DNA of 64,000 bases from Ailanthus altissimus (GCA_946807835.1 OX327683.1:19659001-19723000), one strand, 5' to 3'. Shown: positions 38,048-54,000, numbered from the stretch's first letter. Notes: generated by a model from the sequence alone, not told the origin. Program-made: numbers and translations.

Positions 38048-40345
38048 ACAACCTTGTTGATTACAATCTCGTTGATTACAATCTTATAGTGGTTTGTTAA
38101 ATCATTATCATCACCAACTTCAACCGGTCAATCAAAATCTTTGATGGCAATGGCAATTTACTAGAATGATTTGTAATTATGACAACAATATATTGGATCA
38201 CAAATTTGGGAGGTGTGCTTGATGATGGTGGCAGTTTAATACAATGACTTGTAATCGTGATGATAATATGCTAGTTGCAAATTTGGGAGTGATGACAATA
38301 ATATGAATGATTTGTAATTATAACAACAATATGTTGGGCCCAAAGTTGGAAGGTGTGTCTGCCTCTATCACAGAATTAGAATCTTCTTCTAAATTAAATT
38401 TTACCTAAGCTTTTAATAATTTTTTACAAGTGTTTTATATTAAGCATGAGAGGTTAAAATCGTTTTTGTTATTTTTTCTTTTTAGTAATCACTAATTCTC
38501 ACCAATCATATGCTAGTAAAAGTTATGTGAAAGTTTAACTTAAAAAAATATCTGAATCCCTCTATTATAACCTTTTTAATTATAATCTCATGGTGGTTTT
38601 GTCGAATAATTGGCGTTATTATTATGTCACGGGCTAGATATTTGTCATTGACTTAAAAGACTGACCTATTAGATAATGTTGTCTACTAACTCATATATAT
38701 CAAAGACCTACTTAATATTTATTCGATATGAGACGTAGCATTCTCATCCATCTAATTAAGTGAAGCCTTAGCCATTTCTAACTTAAACTCAAGGGCTAAT
38801 CTAATTCATATTGCGCATTCTTATTACTCTTGAAAAACTCATTTATACCCACCCAATTAGTGGTGACCTTATAACGTATGACCAAACTCAAAGGCCAACT
38901 TGATTTGTTTTGTTCATCTATACTACTCTTGAGGGACCTGTTCTCACTTACCTAAAATTATATGACGCTTTCGTCATATTTGGCCTAAACTCAATGGCCA
39001 ACCTAACTTATATTACTCATTCTACTATTCTTGAGGGATCCATTTTCACCTATCCAATTATATAACATCGTTGTCACGTATGGCCCAAACTCAAAGACCA
39101 ACCTAGTTCATACTACCCATCTCCACTTATCTTCGAGGACGTATTCTCATCAACCTAATTATGTGATACTCTCATCATGTATGGCCAAAACTCAATGGTC
39201 AATCTAACGACTTATTCTCACCAACTTAATTACATAACGTCTTTATGATGTATAACCTAAACTTAAAGACTAACTTCACTTGTATAGTCCATCCCTACTA
39301 CGTTTTGCTTATATTGTCTATCCCCATAACTCTTTGTAGACTTACATCTCATGTGATAATTATGTCTGACCCAAACTCAAAGGTCAACCTAATTTGTTAT
39401 TACGAATTTCAACTATTCTTAGAGGACCATTCTCACCTACCCAATTAGTGACGTCCTTGTCATGTATGGCAAACTCAATGGTCAATTTAATTCATATTGT
39501 TCATCTCCACTACTTTTGATTCGTATTGTCCATCCCCACTATTTTTTATGCACTCCATCTCATGTGGCAATCTTTATTGGGACTTAATATATAAAATTTA
39601 AAGTCCACTTTGCTTGTATTTTCTATCTTATTACTCATATCAAAATCTCCACTAAGACAATTTTAAAAGCTCACAAATGAATAAGAATTCAGATTAACTC
39701 TAATACTACTTATTGCAAATTGAACGCTTGTCATAACAATAGAATTGACTGTTAATTATTTTAATATTTAAAACGTATATTTTCGTTTAATTTTTAATTA
39801 AATTTGTAAATTTTAAATATGAATTATTATTTTATTTAAGAATATTTTAATTTATTTTGGGTACTTTCTATAAGACACCTTACATAATTTGTTCCTGAAT
39901 AACCATCTCCTAGGCTACTCTAGTAAATTTTCTGCTTTGTACTTTCATTTTCTTTTTTTAAATACGTGATTTATTAATTAGTAACACATATAATCAATTA
40001 TATATAATTTGTCCAGAAGAATTTTAATAAAGAGGAAAGAAATTTGGATTGGTCGAGATAAAAGGTCAAAAGCTTCGCGACAACTTTAGTATTATTGCAA
40101 CATTTATGGTCATTAACATTATTAAAAGGACTAAAAAATTCAGAATGAAATTACCATAATAATTATATTATTCTCATATTAGAAAAAGACAAATAAATCA
40201 TAGGTAGATTCTATTATAGTTACAGGTTAAAAACGGAAAAGAGGTGTGAGGCAGAGGCATGACGGTGGCTACTAGATCTGTTGGAGGCAGAGGATTTTGA
40301 AATAAAATCATGATGAATTATATGTTAAAAACAGACAATATATAA
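38048..40345. other. Non-coding intron 2 sequence with two repeat fields (copy 2)
   Basis: Equivalent of 11864-14161, including the degenerate ~100-base tandem field at about 38729-39624 and the 8-base hAT target duplication ATATATAA at 40338-40345. Confidence 0.5.
40338..40345. repeat. Left target-site duplication of hAT element
   Basis: ATATATAA, identical to 55078-55085 on the right side and to 14154-14161 in copy 1. Confidence 0.9.
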
Positions 40346-40883
40346 TAGGGGTGGGCATAAAAACCGAAAACCGAACCGAACCGAGTGAACCGAACCGAAC
40401 CGGTCCGGTTCGGTTCGGTTTACTCTGAATCGGTTCGGTTTTTGGTTTTTAACAAATAGAAAACCGAATTCGGTTCGGTTCGGTTCACTCGGTTCGGTTC
40501 GGTTTTCGGTTTTTAACAAATAGAAAACCGAATTTTTGGTTCGGTTCTCGGTTCTTAATCAAAAAATCGAGAACCGAACCGGTTAACCAAAATTTATTTA
40601 AAAAAAAAATTTAAATGCCACGTGGCATATTTTGATTAGAGGATGTAAACTATTATAATGATCATGGTTGCACTAAATCTATTCTCTATAATATATAAGG
40701 GCTAAACAGTAAACCCTACTCTCAAATTTCAATTCTCCAAAATCCAAATTGTAAAATTTCATTCTCTCGTCTCTCGTCTCTCGTCTCTCGGCGGCTCAGC
40801 CTCTACTTCACCGGTCGCCGTCCACGACTCCACACCGGCGTCCACGTTGCTGTTTTTGTCAACCACACCGGCGACCTTCGACG

Positions 40884-41644
40884 ACCACGACCACGCCGCC
40901 GTCCAAGCCACTGTCCACGCCGCTGTCCACGCTGCCGTCCCAGCCGCTGTCCACGCTGCCGTTCACTGCTGTGTTGTCCACGTTCGACGACCACGGTCTC
41001 ACCGCTCGGGTCCGCATCCACGCCGCCGTCCCAGCCGCTGTCCACGCTGCCGTTCACTGCTGTGCTGTCCACGTTCGACGACCACGGTTTCACCGCTCGG
41101 GTCCGCATCCACGCCGCCGTCCCAGCCGCTGTCCACGCTGTCGTTCACTGCTGTGCTGTCCACGTTCGACGACCACGGTCTCACCGCTCGGGTCCGCATC
41201 CACGCCGCCGTCCCAGCCGCTGTCCACGCTGTCGTTCACTGCTGTGCTGTCCACGTTCGACGACCACGGTCTCACCGCTCGGGTCCCTGCCCACGCCGCC
41301 GTCCCAGCCGCTGTCCACGCTGCCGTTCACTGCTGTGCTGTCCACGTTCGACGACCACGGTCTCACCGCTCGGGTCCGCATCCACGCCGCCGTCCCAGCC
41401 GCTGTCCACGCTGCCGTTCACTGCTGTGCTGTCCACGTTCGACGACCACGGTCTCACCACTCGGGTCCCTGTCCACGCCGCCGTCCCAGCCGCTGTCCAC
41501 GCTGCCGTTCACTGCTGTGCTGTCCACGTTCGACAACCACGGTCTCACCGCTCGGGTCCGCATCCACGCCGCTGTCCACGCCGCCCTCCAAGCCGCTGTC
41601 CACGCTGCCGTTCACTGCTGTGCTGTCCACGTTCGACGACCACG
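40884..41644 (+). repeat. GC-rich 91-base tandem array, inferred leader exon (copy 2)
   Basis: Same array as 14708-15460, with unit anchors at 40971, 41062, 41153, 41244, 41335, 41426, 41517 and 41620. The splice donor is at 41644/41645 and the acceptor is before 42431, four bases ahead of the transposase ATG at 42435. In the register that contains codons starting at 40971, the array would be in frame with the transposase after splicing, but no ATG starts that frame. Confidence 0.7.
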
Positions 41645-42434
41645 GTATTTACTTCATGTTAATGCGTTAAAGTTTAAACTATTATGGATATGAATTGAAT
41701 TCTTTTGCTATTGCTTTGTTTTTAATTTTACGCAATCTATATCTTGCTAATAATTGAACCGTGTCATGATTTAGCTTAGGAAGAAAAACTAAGAAACAAA
41801 ATAAGTTATTGGGTGATAAAGTATAACTTCTTTTTTTCTAAGTATTTGTGGTGGTCATTTCAGTATTTTTCAGCTTATCTTGATCAACTTAAACCTGGGT
41901 TTGATGTCTTCTTGTGTGTGAATATGTAGCTTTTATTTATCTTTATCGAATTAAACGTGGGTTTGGTTTCTATGGCTGTTTTTACAATGTTTTTGTTTTC
42001 TTCAATGTACAATTATTAAATTTAGATCCAAATGTAGATATGAAAGTTGGTATTTTGCGTCTTGTGAGTGCTTAACTTCAGAAAGCTTCAATCTCAAGTT
42101 CTTAGTGTCATTCACACCCATCTTCAATTTTCTATTTTTTTTTTTTTACTTCTGAACCATGTTGTGCTCTGTATTGCCATCTTTTATAATTATGAAGCTT
42201 TGTGCTGAAGAAAGTGCTAAGTTGAGATAGATATATTTCTCATAAAGTTTCTTATGAAATAGATGGATGTGTTGTTTAACAGTTTAACTAATTTGTGTTG
42301 CCTTGGTACACTTTGCTTAATTTGGTGCATTGTTAGGTCAATATTTGTTAATATTGTTGTAGTTGAGTTGTAAATTTGTTAAGTGTTATGACTTATGAGT
42401 TAGTAACTTGTTTGTGTTAATTTAATTTAGGAAG

Positions 42435-45400
42435 ATGGATAAAAGGATTGAACAAGAACAAGAAAGTGTTGACAAACCCCAAAAATCAAGTGGCCTTAAA
42501 GTTTCCGATAGTTGGTCTCATTTTGTGAAGATTGAAAATGATAGAGCCAAATGTATTTATTGTGGTAAAACTTATGCTGCTCATTCTGTTAAGAATGGGA
42601 CCTCTAATTTAAAAAAGCATTTATTAATTTGTACGAAGTATTTGGCCACCATCATAGATGAGAGTCAAGGGGTATTAAGTCAAAATCCAATTGCTAAAGG
42701 TTGTGCTAGTAATGTCATGTCTGTTACATATAATAAGGAGGATTGTAGGAAAGCTTGTGCCAAAATGGTGATTCTAGATGAGCTGTCATTTAGTTTTATT
42801 GAGGGTAGAGGATTTCGCTATTTCTGCCATGTTGTGTGTCCAAGGTTCGATCCCCCATCTAGAAGAACCCTAGTTAGAGATATATATCAGTTGTACCTCG
42901 ATGAAAAGATTTTGTTGAAGAATATTTTTTCTGCAAATAAGGTGAGGGTGTGTATTACTACTGATACTTGGACTTCTATACAAAATATAAACTACATGGT
43001 AGTAACTGCTCATTGGATTGATGCGGATTGGGAGTTACAAAAAAGAATTCTAAATTTCTCTCAAATCACAAATCATAAGGGAGAAGCAATTGGAAAATAT
43101 ATTGAGAATGTGTTACGTGAATGGGGCATCCAAAGGGTATTCACAATTACTGTGGATAATGCTAGTGCTAATGATGTGGCAATTAGCTACATGAGGAGGA
43201 GATTAAAGAGTTGGGAAGTTGATGGGACATTTTTGGATGGGAAATATCTACATTTGCGGTGTGCTGCTCATATTATTAATTTGATTGTTGGTGAAGGATT
43301 GAAAGAAATAAGTGATTCAATTGCTAGTATTCGAAATGCAGTCCGATATGTTAGATCATCTCCCATGAGATTAGAAAAATTTAGAAAGTGTGTTGAACAT
43401 GAAAATATTCAAGGGAAAGGGCTTGTGGTTATGGATGTCCCTACTAGGTGGAACTCCACCTACTTGATGTTGAGTAGTGCTTTGAAATTTCAAATTGCAT
43501 TCGAGCGTTTAGAAGAGGAAGATGGACACTATTGCAACTACTTCAACAATGGTGATGATGGGAAGGGTAAAGCGGGGCCTCCCAAATCTGAAGATTGGGA
43601 AAATGCTCAAGTCTTTGTTGAATTTTTGAAGACATTTTATGATGCAACTTTGAAATGTAGTGCCTCTTTGACGCCTACATCTCATTTGTATTTTAGTCAG
43701 GTTAGTAAAAATTTGTTTCTTTTTCAGTCACAAATAAATTAATTAAATGTTGAATATATATGTGTTTTAGACTTTTATAATTTGTATTTTTTTTTAGGTA
43801 AGCAAGATTCAATTCCAACTTACAGGATTGAGTGAGGAAGGTGATGATGATAATTTGTTAAAGAGAATGGCCATTAACATGAAAACAAAGTTTGATAAAT
43901 ACTGGGGTTCGTTGGATACTATGAATAAATTGTTGATTATTGCTGTTGTTCTTGATCCCCGATACAAGATGGAGTATGTAAGTTTTTGTTATGGAAACTT
44001 GTATGCGCCAAATCTAGTTAAGAGTATGCAAGAAGGGATTAAGGAGTTGTTGTTCTCCATGTATGATTTTTATCGTGCCCAATATTGCATTTTATCTGTT
44101 AATGTTCCTTTTGTTGGGTTTGTGTTTGGGCGAATTTACTTAGGGTTCTTGCATGTGGGTTGTGTTCATCATACAAACAATATACATATCTCATACATAC
44201 ATGTGCACAGCGGAAGATTACATATAATGAACACAGAAAATAACATTTGATTAATCTGAAATTCGAGATTGAGAAATATCACCAATGAAGCCTTTGGATT
44301 AATTTTCTTGAAGTCCACCATGAAATGAATCTTTGATCAATTCTAGCAATCAACAAGGGTGGGTTTGATTGTCTAGAATGGCAGCATCTTAATCCAGCAT
44401 TTGTGTTTAACTCTTAAACATTTTACAAAGTTAAACCATTTAACTTAATTAAATTTGTTTTTCCTTTTATTCAACTCTTGAATAAATAAAACAAATCTTG
44501 TTTTTAGTTATTACATTTAGTAACCATTAATTCAATTTGTTTTGTTGTTCTAACACTTAAAACACAAAACAAACAATTTCAATTTCTCAAATTGAATTGG
44601 CTCCCAAAATGCAAAACCTAAAAGACTAAATCAATTTTCATTTTCAATTTCATTTCACTTTATATACAAATGAATTAATTCCAAACTAATTTGAATTTCA
44701 TTTGCATTTCATTTGGCTTAACCTAACCTTAGTTAACATTTAACCTTAGTTAGATTATTTTAACTTAACCTTTAAGTTAATAAATATTTAATTAATTTAA
44801 CCATAGTTAACTAACTTAACCATGGTTAGGTTAACCTTTACTTAACCTTTAAGTAAGGTTAACTTAACTTAACCACTTGGTTAACTTTTAACCTTAGTTA
44901 TGTTAAATTAATTTATTTAACAATTAAATAAATAAATATTTATTTTAATTATTTAACAATTAAATAATCATAAAGTGAAATTACTATTATATCCTTACTC
45001 GGTTACCAAGTTAACCTAAAGTGGGTCCCACCAATTTAACCACTTACTTTAGTTAACGTAACCTTAGTAATTGCTGAATTATACTGTATTGAACAATTCA
45101 ATACGGTACACTGCCCAAGTGCTCAAAGAGTACATTTCATATTGGGACTCTCTAGGTCTACACCCGATTTGTCAAATGGAACAGTTCCATTAATCCATAA
45201 TCGATGCCCCACGCACACGTTACGAATATTACAAATCAGCGTGTCAGACCATACAAGTTGAGGTCATAACGTATACGTATAATCCTTCCATCATTTATAT
45301 CCTAGATGTGCGGGGATATAGATCAGCACCGTCAAATCCCCATTTGCTCATCCATAAACTTACCTCCAGATTCGTATCTCGATAAACAATATACGCAAAC

Positions 45401-48400
45401 ACTTTTGCTATATTGTTTAACCCTGTGGGAAACTCTTTTCCCGGGTTTATGCTTGTGGCCACAAGACTTTATGAAATACAATCTCGGAGCATCGGATATA
45501 CAACTTACCTACGTAAGCTGACGGATCCCTTATCTACGCACACCGGACTCCATGAGCATCGGACCATACCCAGCGACACATAGCGGTCAGACCATGAAAG
45601 GTCTCTGACATATGTGGAACCAAAGCATGATGGATCACTCACAAGACCACCGTGGCGCTCAGGTCAAAGGACCACGAATACTACTCAACTCGAGAGGACC
45701 TTCCTTTGACGGTGTCATAGGATATCTATTGGGGTCCTCATAAGTCTATTCAGTATCCAGTCCTGACTGGATACCCGCATGCCTATACAAGCTCTAAGCT
45801 CATGGTCAGCTAAGAACAACCATCTGAACCAGTCAGATATAGACATACACTAATCTATATAAAGTGAATCACTGATAGACCCGCATTAGTGATTATAGAT
45901 CAGGAACATTATGTTTGAGACATACTTACATAATGATATTTCTTAACTCCTATTGCAACTATATCATTACAAGTATACTCTCAGGTCTTTGTCCCATTAT
46001 AGACAAGGTTCTAACTCTTTAGACCTCGCTGACTCTTATAACCTGCTAACTCTTAACAGTGCTAACTTTTAGCATTTATAACTCTCAGCTTTGCTAACTA
46101 TTAGTTCTGATCTAAACTCCTTTAGACCAGATCTGAACTCTTTCAGATCAAACAATGTCTGTAATGTTACAAGCATTATACCATATTAATATGATATTAA
46201 CAATCTTTATTCGAAATGTTTATTGTATAAATATTAACAATTAATATTCATACAATATTGGAATGGCACGTGAGCACCAGCTCCAACAAACTCCCACTTG
46301 CTACAGTGCCATACGTACTGGTATCTCATACCAATACACTCCACGTGTTTCTCAAACACTATAGGAGTTTAGGCTTAGGGGGGTTCGCTACATCTAAGGA
46401 TTGTTCCCTAGATTTTTATTACAACTCTTGTTGCCAAGAACTCTCTAATTATGTGATTTTCAGAGTTCACATGATTAGAATACTGGTGTGCCTGATGGCT
46501 TCTCGGCTCGAGCAATTACCGTTATTTTGCAATATAGTGGGATAGGATCCACTGAGCTTGGAACTATTCAAAGCTCTGCAATTAATTTTGAATATCCATT
46601 GTACTTTCTTTGCTGACTTCTCAAGCCGCAACATATTCTACCTCCAAGGCAGAATTACCTGTGGACATTTACTAACACACATTTAACTAGCTCCGGTACT
46701 GATAAAGAGAAACACATAACTAGATGTAGACTTTCTACCATTCAGTTCAGACGTAAGTCTGAATGTGTATCCCTTCTTTTGTAAGAAACTTTCTTCATAT
46801 TTTATAAACTTATCCTATATACTTCTCAAGTATATATTGATATGTTTCACAACCATTTAATGGTCATGATCTAGATTTAACAGATACCAGCTTGTAACAC
46901 TTACAACCATCTAAATCCAGATTTCGTACATTAGACGGTATGCATTAATCTATTTCTAGCTAATGCATCTGAGATGTTAGACACTCTAACTCTCTCATCT
47001 TCTTCCCGAGGACACTTCCTCTAAGAAAGATGAATGCCACTTCTAAAAGGGACTTTAACTGTCTTACAGTCAATGAAGTTGTACCTTTTCGTGGACTTAT
47101 TCTATATACGAAGTTTGAGAGAGTCTTATTAGCTTCCTAGCTATATCTCCATAAAGCTTTATACCTAGTATATAGGAAGTCTCTCTCAAATCTTTTATGA
47201 AGAAGTTCTTTACACAGATAACACTTATCTGATTTACTTGCTATACTCCAATCATCGTTTCCAATATTGAGTATATACTTTCCACTTTAGAGAACTAAAA
47301 AGATAATTATACTCCCACTGCCCTTTCTGAACACACACGCTTCCTCTTTATTCTGATAAAACCAGACTTTCTGATTTCATCATATAAACAAAGATTCCAC
47401 CTTTGGAAAAATCTACTTAAGTCCATAAATGGACTTCCTCAGTTTGCACATTATACTAGAAGTTAGGCTTGGATGCAAAACCATCAAGTTGTTCTCTGCA
47501 TATCTCTTGTTGGAGATATACTTCCCAGAACACCTTATTTACATTTATAAGCCAGTCCTCATTATCATAATATGCAGCAATAGCCAACATAATCCAAATT
47601 GACTTTAGTATGGTTACTGATGAAAAAGGTTTCCTCATTATTGATCCTAGATCTCTGAGTGTAACCTTTCAACATTAGTCAGGCCATGAAGGACCATTCC
47701 TTCAGATAGGGCCCACACTGCTTCCGCTGCGTAAACTGATTTACTGCTGATAGAAACAATTTCTACAGGAAGCTCAACTAAGTCCTAGACTTAATTGTCA
47801 TACTTAGAGTCAAATTCGAATTTTATGGTATCTTGTCATCAATAAAATCTAAATTGACTTTAGCATGGTTACTGATGAAAAAGGTTTCCTCATTATTGAT
47901 CCTAGATCTCTGAGTGTAACCTTTTAACATCTATCAGGCCTTGAAGGACTATTCCTTCAGATAAGGCCCATACTGCTTCCGCTACGTAAACTGATTTACT
48001 GTTGATAGAAACAATTTCTACAGGAAGCACAACTAAGTCCTAGACTTAATTGTCATACTTAGAGTCAAATTCAAATTTTATGGTATCTTATCATCAACAA
48101 AATCTAAATTGACTTTGGCATGGTTACTGATGAAAAAGGTTTCCTCATTATTGATCATAGATCTCTGAGTGTAACCTTTCAACATCAATTAGGCCATGAA
48201 GGACCATTCCTTCAGATAGGGCCCACACTGCTTCCGCTGCGTAAACTGATTTACTGCAAATAGAAACAGTTTCTACAGGAAGCACAACTAAGTCCTAGAC
48301 TTAATTGTCATGCGTTGAGTCAATTTCAAATTTTATGATATCTTTTTATTTTCCCGAATCGATGTCAAACATCGTCTCTCCATAAGTTAAAGGATCCATT

Positions 48401-51046
48401 TCTTCAACTAAGAAAATATCAAGGGTACATTCAAGTATCAAACATACCTAAATGATGGCCTTGATATCCTTTTCAACTTATGAACTTAGTGTGTTAAAGG
48501 TATTTCACTTAATTAAAATTAAAACTCCATCGTTGGTTCATCTAATTTTTGGATTGACTTCATCAAGTTCAATCTTTCTATAATCTCCACAATCCATGAG
48601 AAACTCTTTCTCTAGGAATGTGACATTATGAGAAACGAACATATTTCGTTCATCTGTATTATAGAAGTGGTATCCCATTATACACTTGAGATACTAAATG
48701 AACCAATACTTGTACCGTTAGATACAAGTTTATTCTGTTGCATAATTCTTATGAAAACAGAATAACACCAAGTCTTAACATACTTAAGACTCGTTTCCCT
48801 ATTTAGTCTATATCTCATATAAAGTAGTAGGAACGATTATGGAATTATTTAATAAGTAAGTTGCAGATGTTAAAGTATAACCTCATAGATATTTTTAGAA
48901 GATCAGCGATTCTCAATATCAATCAGACTGTATCTAATATAGTCCAATTCCTCATTTCCTAAACATCTTTATGTTGAGGAGTATCTGGAGGACTATACTG
49001 AGAGAGAATCATATTCTCTTTAAATAATTTGTGAATTTACTGATTATGTATAAATTACTTCGATCTAATCGAAAGCACTCAATATATATAAGGGTTTGTT
49101 TCTTTACTATCATTGTCAGAACATTTTGAACACTTCGAAATTATTCTAACCTGCGTTTCATAAAAACACATGTCTATATAGTGACAATCACTATAAAGAC
49201 AATGAAGTATCGAAATCATTTATAACAGTAAGATTTATTGGACTAAATATATCTATATGTACCAGGTCCAATAAACTAGTGGCTTGGCGTCTCACACCTA
49301 CATCAAGATTCGGTCATATTCTTTTGAATTCATAATTCATAAACTAGTCAATGTACTATAGTCAGATCAAATATCTGACCATCCTTAACCAGTTAGGATA
49401 GTCGTCTCACGACTACATGACATAATCTTATATATATATATATCACTATTCATTATTATTTAAGTTGCTGAAATACTATATATTCTGTTCACTTATACAC
49501 TTATAACATTTTCCGTTATATATAAGATATAACGACCATTCATTAACTGACATTCAGTTAGTAAATCATTATCATTATCACAAGGAACTATTTCCATTAT
49601 TTTTATGATAACCCTCTCTGTCAACTACAGGGAGTGATATGATTTACCTAATAATGTTTGGCACGTAATAGTAATTATACAACATTAATGCTGTTACTAG
49701 AAATAAGAAGTAACTTTAAAGTCTTAACGGCTATCACGTTCAGGAAATCTCTATTACCTACGTGAAGCTGAACTTCTCATTTCTTAGCTATCAAGCATTT
49801 CTCAAATCATGCAACATCTTGCAGAGATGAGAATGACAAGCGATATCTCATACCCTTGCATAGTTAACATCAAATGCTAATGAAATGTTAATGTTTGGTG
49901 AAACAAATATCTAATGAGTCAATCTTTCTTAAGTCAATGTGTGATGAATAGTAACATTTACTATTTCAAACCTTTTCACGTGGAAACACTTTCCATTATG
50001 ACTTTTCTCTATCTGTGGTTTAGTAATATCATATATTACTGAATCTAGAACTATTCTTAGATTCATAAGCAAGTCTTACATATTTTATTCAGTACCCTAT
50101 AGTTATTGGTATTTGTTCAAGATTAGTAACGGATTGCTCGTACTCATCTTATCTCTATAAGACAATCTTATCTCTATAAGACAATCTTATCTCTATAAGA
50201 CAAGTATCTTATCTCTATAAGACAAAATAGGAGATGCGTAGCAGAACATTTCTTATTGTTAATAAATTACGCTTTAGATCATGGGTATAACTGTTATACA
50301 TTTTTTAATCTAAAAACGCCCTCCCACTGCTTTACTTAATCCCTTTAATCTCTCAAACGGGATAAGATAGTATAATATTTTAAACTATACAGCGGGAAGT
50401 GGATCCCATTGGGGTTTTACTCCAGCCTCACGCTAAAGCAATATTGGCCTTTATAAATCCAACAGGTAGATAACTCTTGTCAATTGTATCTCATACAACT
50501 CTTTCTCTTGATCCTAAATACACATTACCCTCACGCTAAAGCAATATTGGGTAACTGTATTTCAGATTAACTCATCAATGCTCAAATATATGTTACTGAC
50601 ACTATCCTCACGCTAAAGCAATATTGGATAATATGTTCGCATATATTTGATTCATCTCATGTTTTACCGGCATTAGACCAAGTCACACCGACCAAATCCC
50701 TCACGCTAAAGCAATATTGGGAAAGACCATAGTGACCCATCTCACACCGTATTGACAAGACGGACCATTTAAAATATTATCACATAATATAATAAATTTC
50801 AATCTAATTAAGAGAGATTTTAATTACAGGCTTTCATATTATATGCGCTCATCACATGAGAGGTTATTCTCAATCAATTATTCATTTTTGCACAAGCACA
50901 ACTAACCCCCACCAGTGGGGCCCCATTGTGGTTACAAAAATAAATAAAATAATAAAAATATTATTTTCTTGGTTTATCATGTAAACTAATAACCCTTATT
51001 ATTACATCTCATAAACCCCCACATGCGGAAAAATAAAAAGATTTTA

Positions 51047-51091
<45 letters not shown>

Positions 51092-54000
51092 TGTAAGAAC
51101 GCTGCGGCGCTGGTCTTGTAGCGCTGCCGCGCTAGGGCTTCACAAGCCTCAGCGCTGCGGCGCTGTCTCATAGCGCTGCCGCGCTAGGGCTCCAGACACC
51201 CAGCGCCCCTGCGCTAATCCAGCGCTGGGGCGTCATACACCCCGCGCTCCAGCGTTCATATGAACGCTGCCGCGCTGGACCTTAGCGCTGCAGCGTTCCA
51301 GGTGCTGTTTTTCACTGGTTTGTATTTTTAACACTTAAAATGCATCCCAACAGCTCCGGAACTTGTCATACAACTTAGCCAACACTTAGCTAACACTAAA
51401 AAACCATCCATAACAACACAAATTGCTCTGATACCATTTTTTGGGTTTGTGTTTGGGCGAATTTACTTAGGGTTCTTGCATGTGGGTTGTGTTCATCATA
51501 CAAACAATATACATATCTCATACATACATGTGCACAGCGGAAGATTACATATAATGAACACAGAAAATAACATTTGATTAATCTGAAATTCGAGATTGAG
51601 AAATATCACCAATGAAGCCTTTGGATTAATTTTCTTGAAGTCCACCATGAAATGAATCTTTGATCAATTCTAGCAATCAACAAGGGTGGGTTTGATTGTC
51701 TAGAATGGCAGCATCTTAATCCAGCATTTGTGTTTAACTCTTAAACATTTTACAAAGTTAAACCATTTAACTTAATTAAATTTGTTTTTCCTTTTATTCA
51801 ACTCTTGAATAAATAAAACAAATCTTGTTTTTAGTTATTACATTTAGTAACCATTAATTCAATTTGTTTTGTTGTTCTAACACTTAAAACACAAAACAAA
51901 CAATTTCAATTTCTCAAATTGAATTGGCTCCCAAAATGCAAAACCTAAAAGACTAAATCAATTTTCATTTTCAATTTCATTTCACTTTATATACAAATGA
52001 ATTAATTCCAAACTAATTTGAATTTCATTTGCATTTCATTTGGCTTAACCTAACCTTAGTTAACATTTAACCTTAGTTAGATTATTTTAACTTAACCTTT
52101 AAGTTAATAAATATTTAATTAATTTAACCATAGTTAACTAACTTAACCATGGTTAGGTTAACCTTTACTTAACCTTTAAGTAAGGTTAACTTAACTTAAC
52201 CACTTGGTTAACTTTTAACCTTAGTTATGTTAAATTAATTTATTTAACAATTAAATAAATAAATATTTATTTTAATTATTTAACAATTAAATAATCATAA
52301 AGTGAAATTACTATTATATCCTTACTCGGTTACCAAGTTAACCTAAAGTGGGTCCCACCAATTTAACCACTTACTTTAGTTAACGTAACCTTAGTAATTG
52401 CTGAATTATACTGTATTGAACAATTCAATACGGTACACTGCCCAAGTGCTCAAAGAGTACATTTCATATTGGGACTCTCTAGGTCTACACCCGATTTGTC
52501 AAATGGAACAGTTCCATTAATCCATAATCGATGCCCCACGCACACGTTACGAATATTACAAATCAGCGTGTCAGACCATACAAGTTGAGGTCATAACGTA
52601 TACGTATAATCCTTCCATCATTTATATCCTAGATGTGCGGGGATATAGATCAGCACCGTCAAATCCCCATTTGCTCATCCATAAACTTACCTCCAGATTC
52701 GTATCTCGATAAACAATATACGCAAACACTTTTGCTATATTGTTTAACCCTGTGGGAAACTCTTTTCCCGGGTTTATGCTTGTGGCCACAAGACTTTATG
52801 AAATACAATCTCGGAGCATCGGATATACAACTTACCTACGTAAGCTGACGGATCCCTTATCTACGCACACCGGACTCCATGAGCATCGGACCATACCCAG
52901 CGACACATAGCGGTCAGACCATGAAAGGTCTCTGACATATGTGGAACCAAAGCATGATGGATCACTCACAAGACCACCGTGGCGCTCAGGTCAAAGGACC
53001 ACGAATACTACTCAACTCGAGAGGACCTTCCTTTGACGGTGTCATAGGATATCTATTGGGGTCCTCATAAGTCTATTCAGTATCCAGTCCTGACTGGATA
53101 CCCGCATGCCTATACAAGCTCTAAGCTCATGGTCAGCTAAGAACAACCATCTGAACCAGTCAGATATAGACATACACTAATCTATATAAAGTGAATCACT
53201 GATAGACCCGCATTAGTGATTATAGATCAGGAACATTATGTTTGAGACATACTTACATAATGATATTTCTTAACTCCTATTGCAACTATATCATTACAAG
53301 TATACTCTCAGGTCTTTGTCCCATTATAGACAAGGTTCTAACTCTTTAGACCTCGCTGACTCTTATAACCTGCTAACTCTTAACAGTGCTAACTTTTAGC
53401 ATTTATAACTCTCAGCTTTGCTAACTATTAGTTCTGATCTAAACTCCTTTAGACCAGATCTGAACTCTTTCAGATCAAACAATGTCTGTAATGTTACAAG
53501 CATTATACCATATTAATATGATATTAACAATCTTTATTCGAAATGTTTATTGTATAAATATTAACAATTAATATTCATACAATATTGGAATGGCACGTGA
53601 GCACCAGCTCCAACACCTTTATCCAATTTAAAGGTAGAAGACAATGACTTGGATGTGAGGAATAAAAGAATGAAATATGATACAGAGGAAGCTTTTAAGA
53701 GACAAAAGGCAAAATTGCAACCAATTATTGGAAAGTCAGAAGTGGAAATATATTTTCTGGAGCAAAGTGAAGATTCTCATAATCTTCATTTTGATATTTT
53801 GGGTTGGTGGAGGAACAATTGTACTAAATATCCTATTTTGTCTCTTATTGCTAAGGATTTACTTGCAATTCCTATTTCTACAGTGGCTTCTGAGAGTGCA
53901 TTTAGTACAGGTGGACGCATTCTTGATCCATTCAGAAGTTCATTGACTCCAAAAATGGTAGAAGCTCTGATTTGTACACAGAATTGGCTTCAATCTTCAA

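Larger units (their letters stand above)
26184..48881. repeat. Copy 2 of the tandem segmental duplication
   Basis: Near-identical to 1-22697. This copy continues to the right into the remainder of the nested Copia element, the right half of the hAT element and FPGS exons 2 and 1, so it is the copy linked to the complete gene. The spacing between the copies makes the repeat unit about 26.18 kb, made up of 22698-26183 plus the shared 22.7 kb. Confidence 0.95.
44112..53615 (-). mobile_element. Complete non-autonomous Copia retrotransposon nested in the hAT transposase
   Basis: Two 2177-base LTRs (44112-46288 and 51439-53615) flank a 5150-base interior. The insertion is flanked by CCTTT on both sides (44107-44111, 53616-53620). 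The primer site TGGTATCAGAGCA is on the minus strand at 51424-51436, two bases from the right LTR, so that LTR is the 5' one. A purine tract abuts the left LTR. Pol relics on the minus strand follow Copia order: integrase C-terminus ('FVSHNVTFLEKEFL', about 48524-48680), reverse transcriptase ('LAIAAYYDNEDWLI', 47456-47638) and RNase H ('EYVAA' near 46620-46650). All are broken by stops, and gag, protease and integrase core are not found. Such an element must have moved with proteins from a relative. Confidence 0.93.
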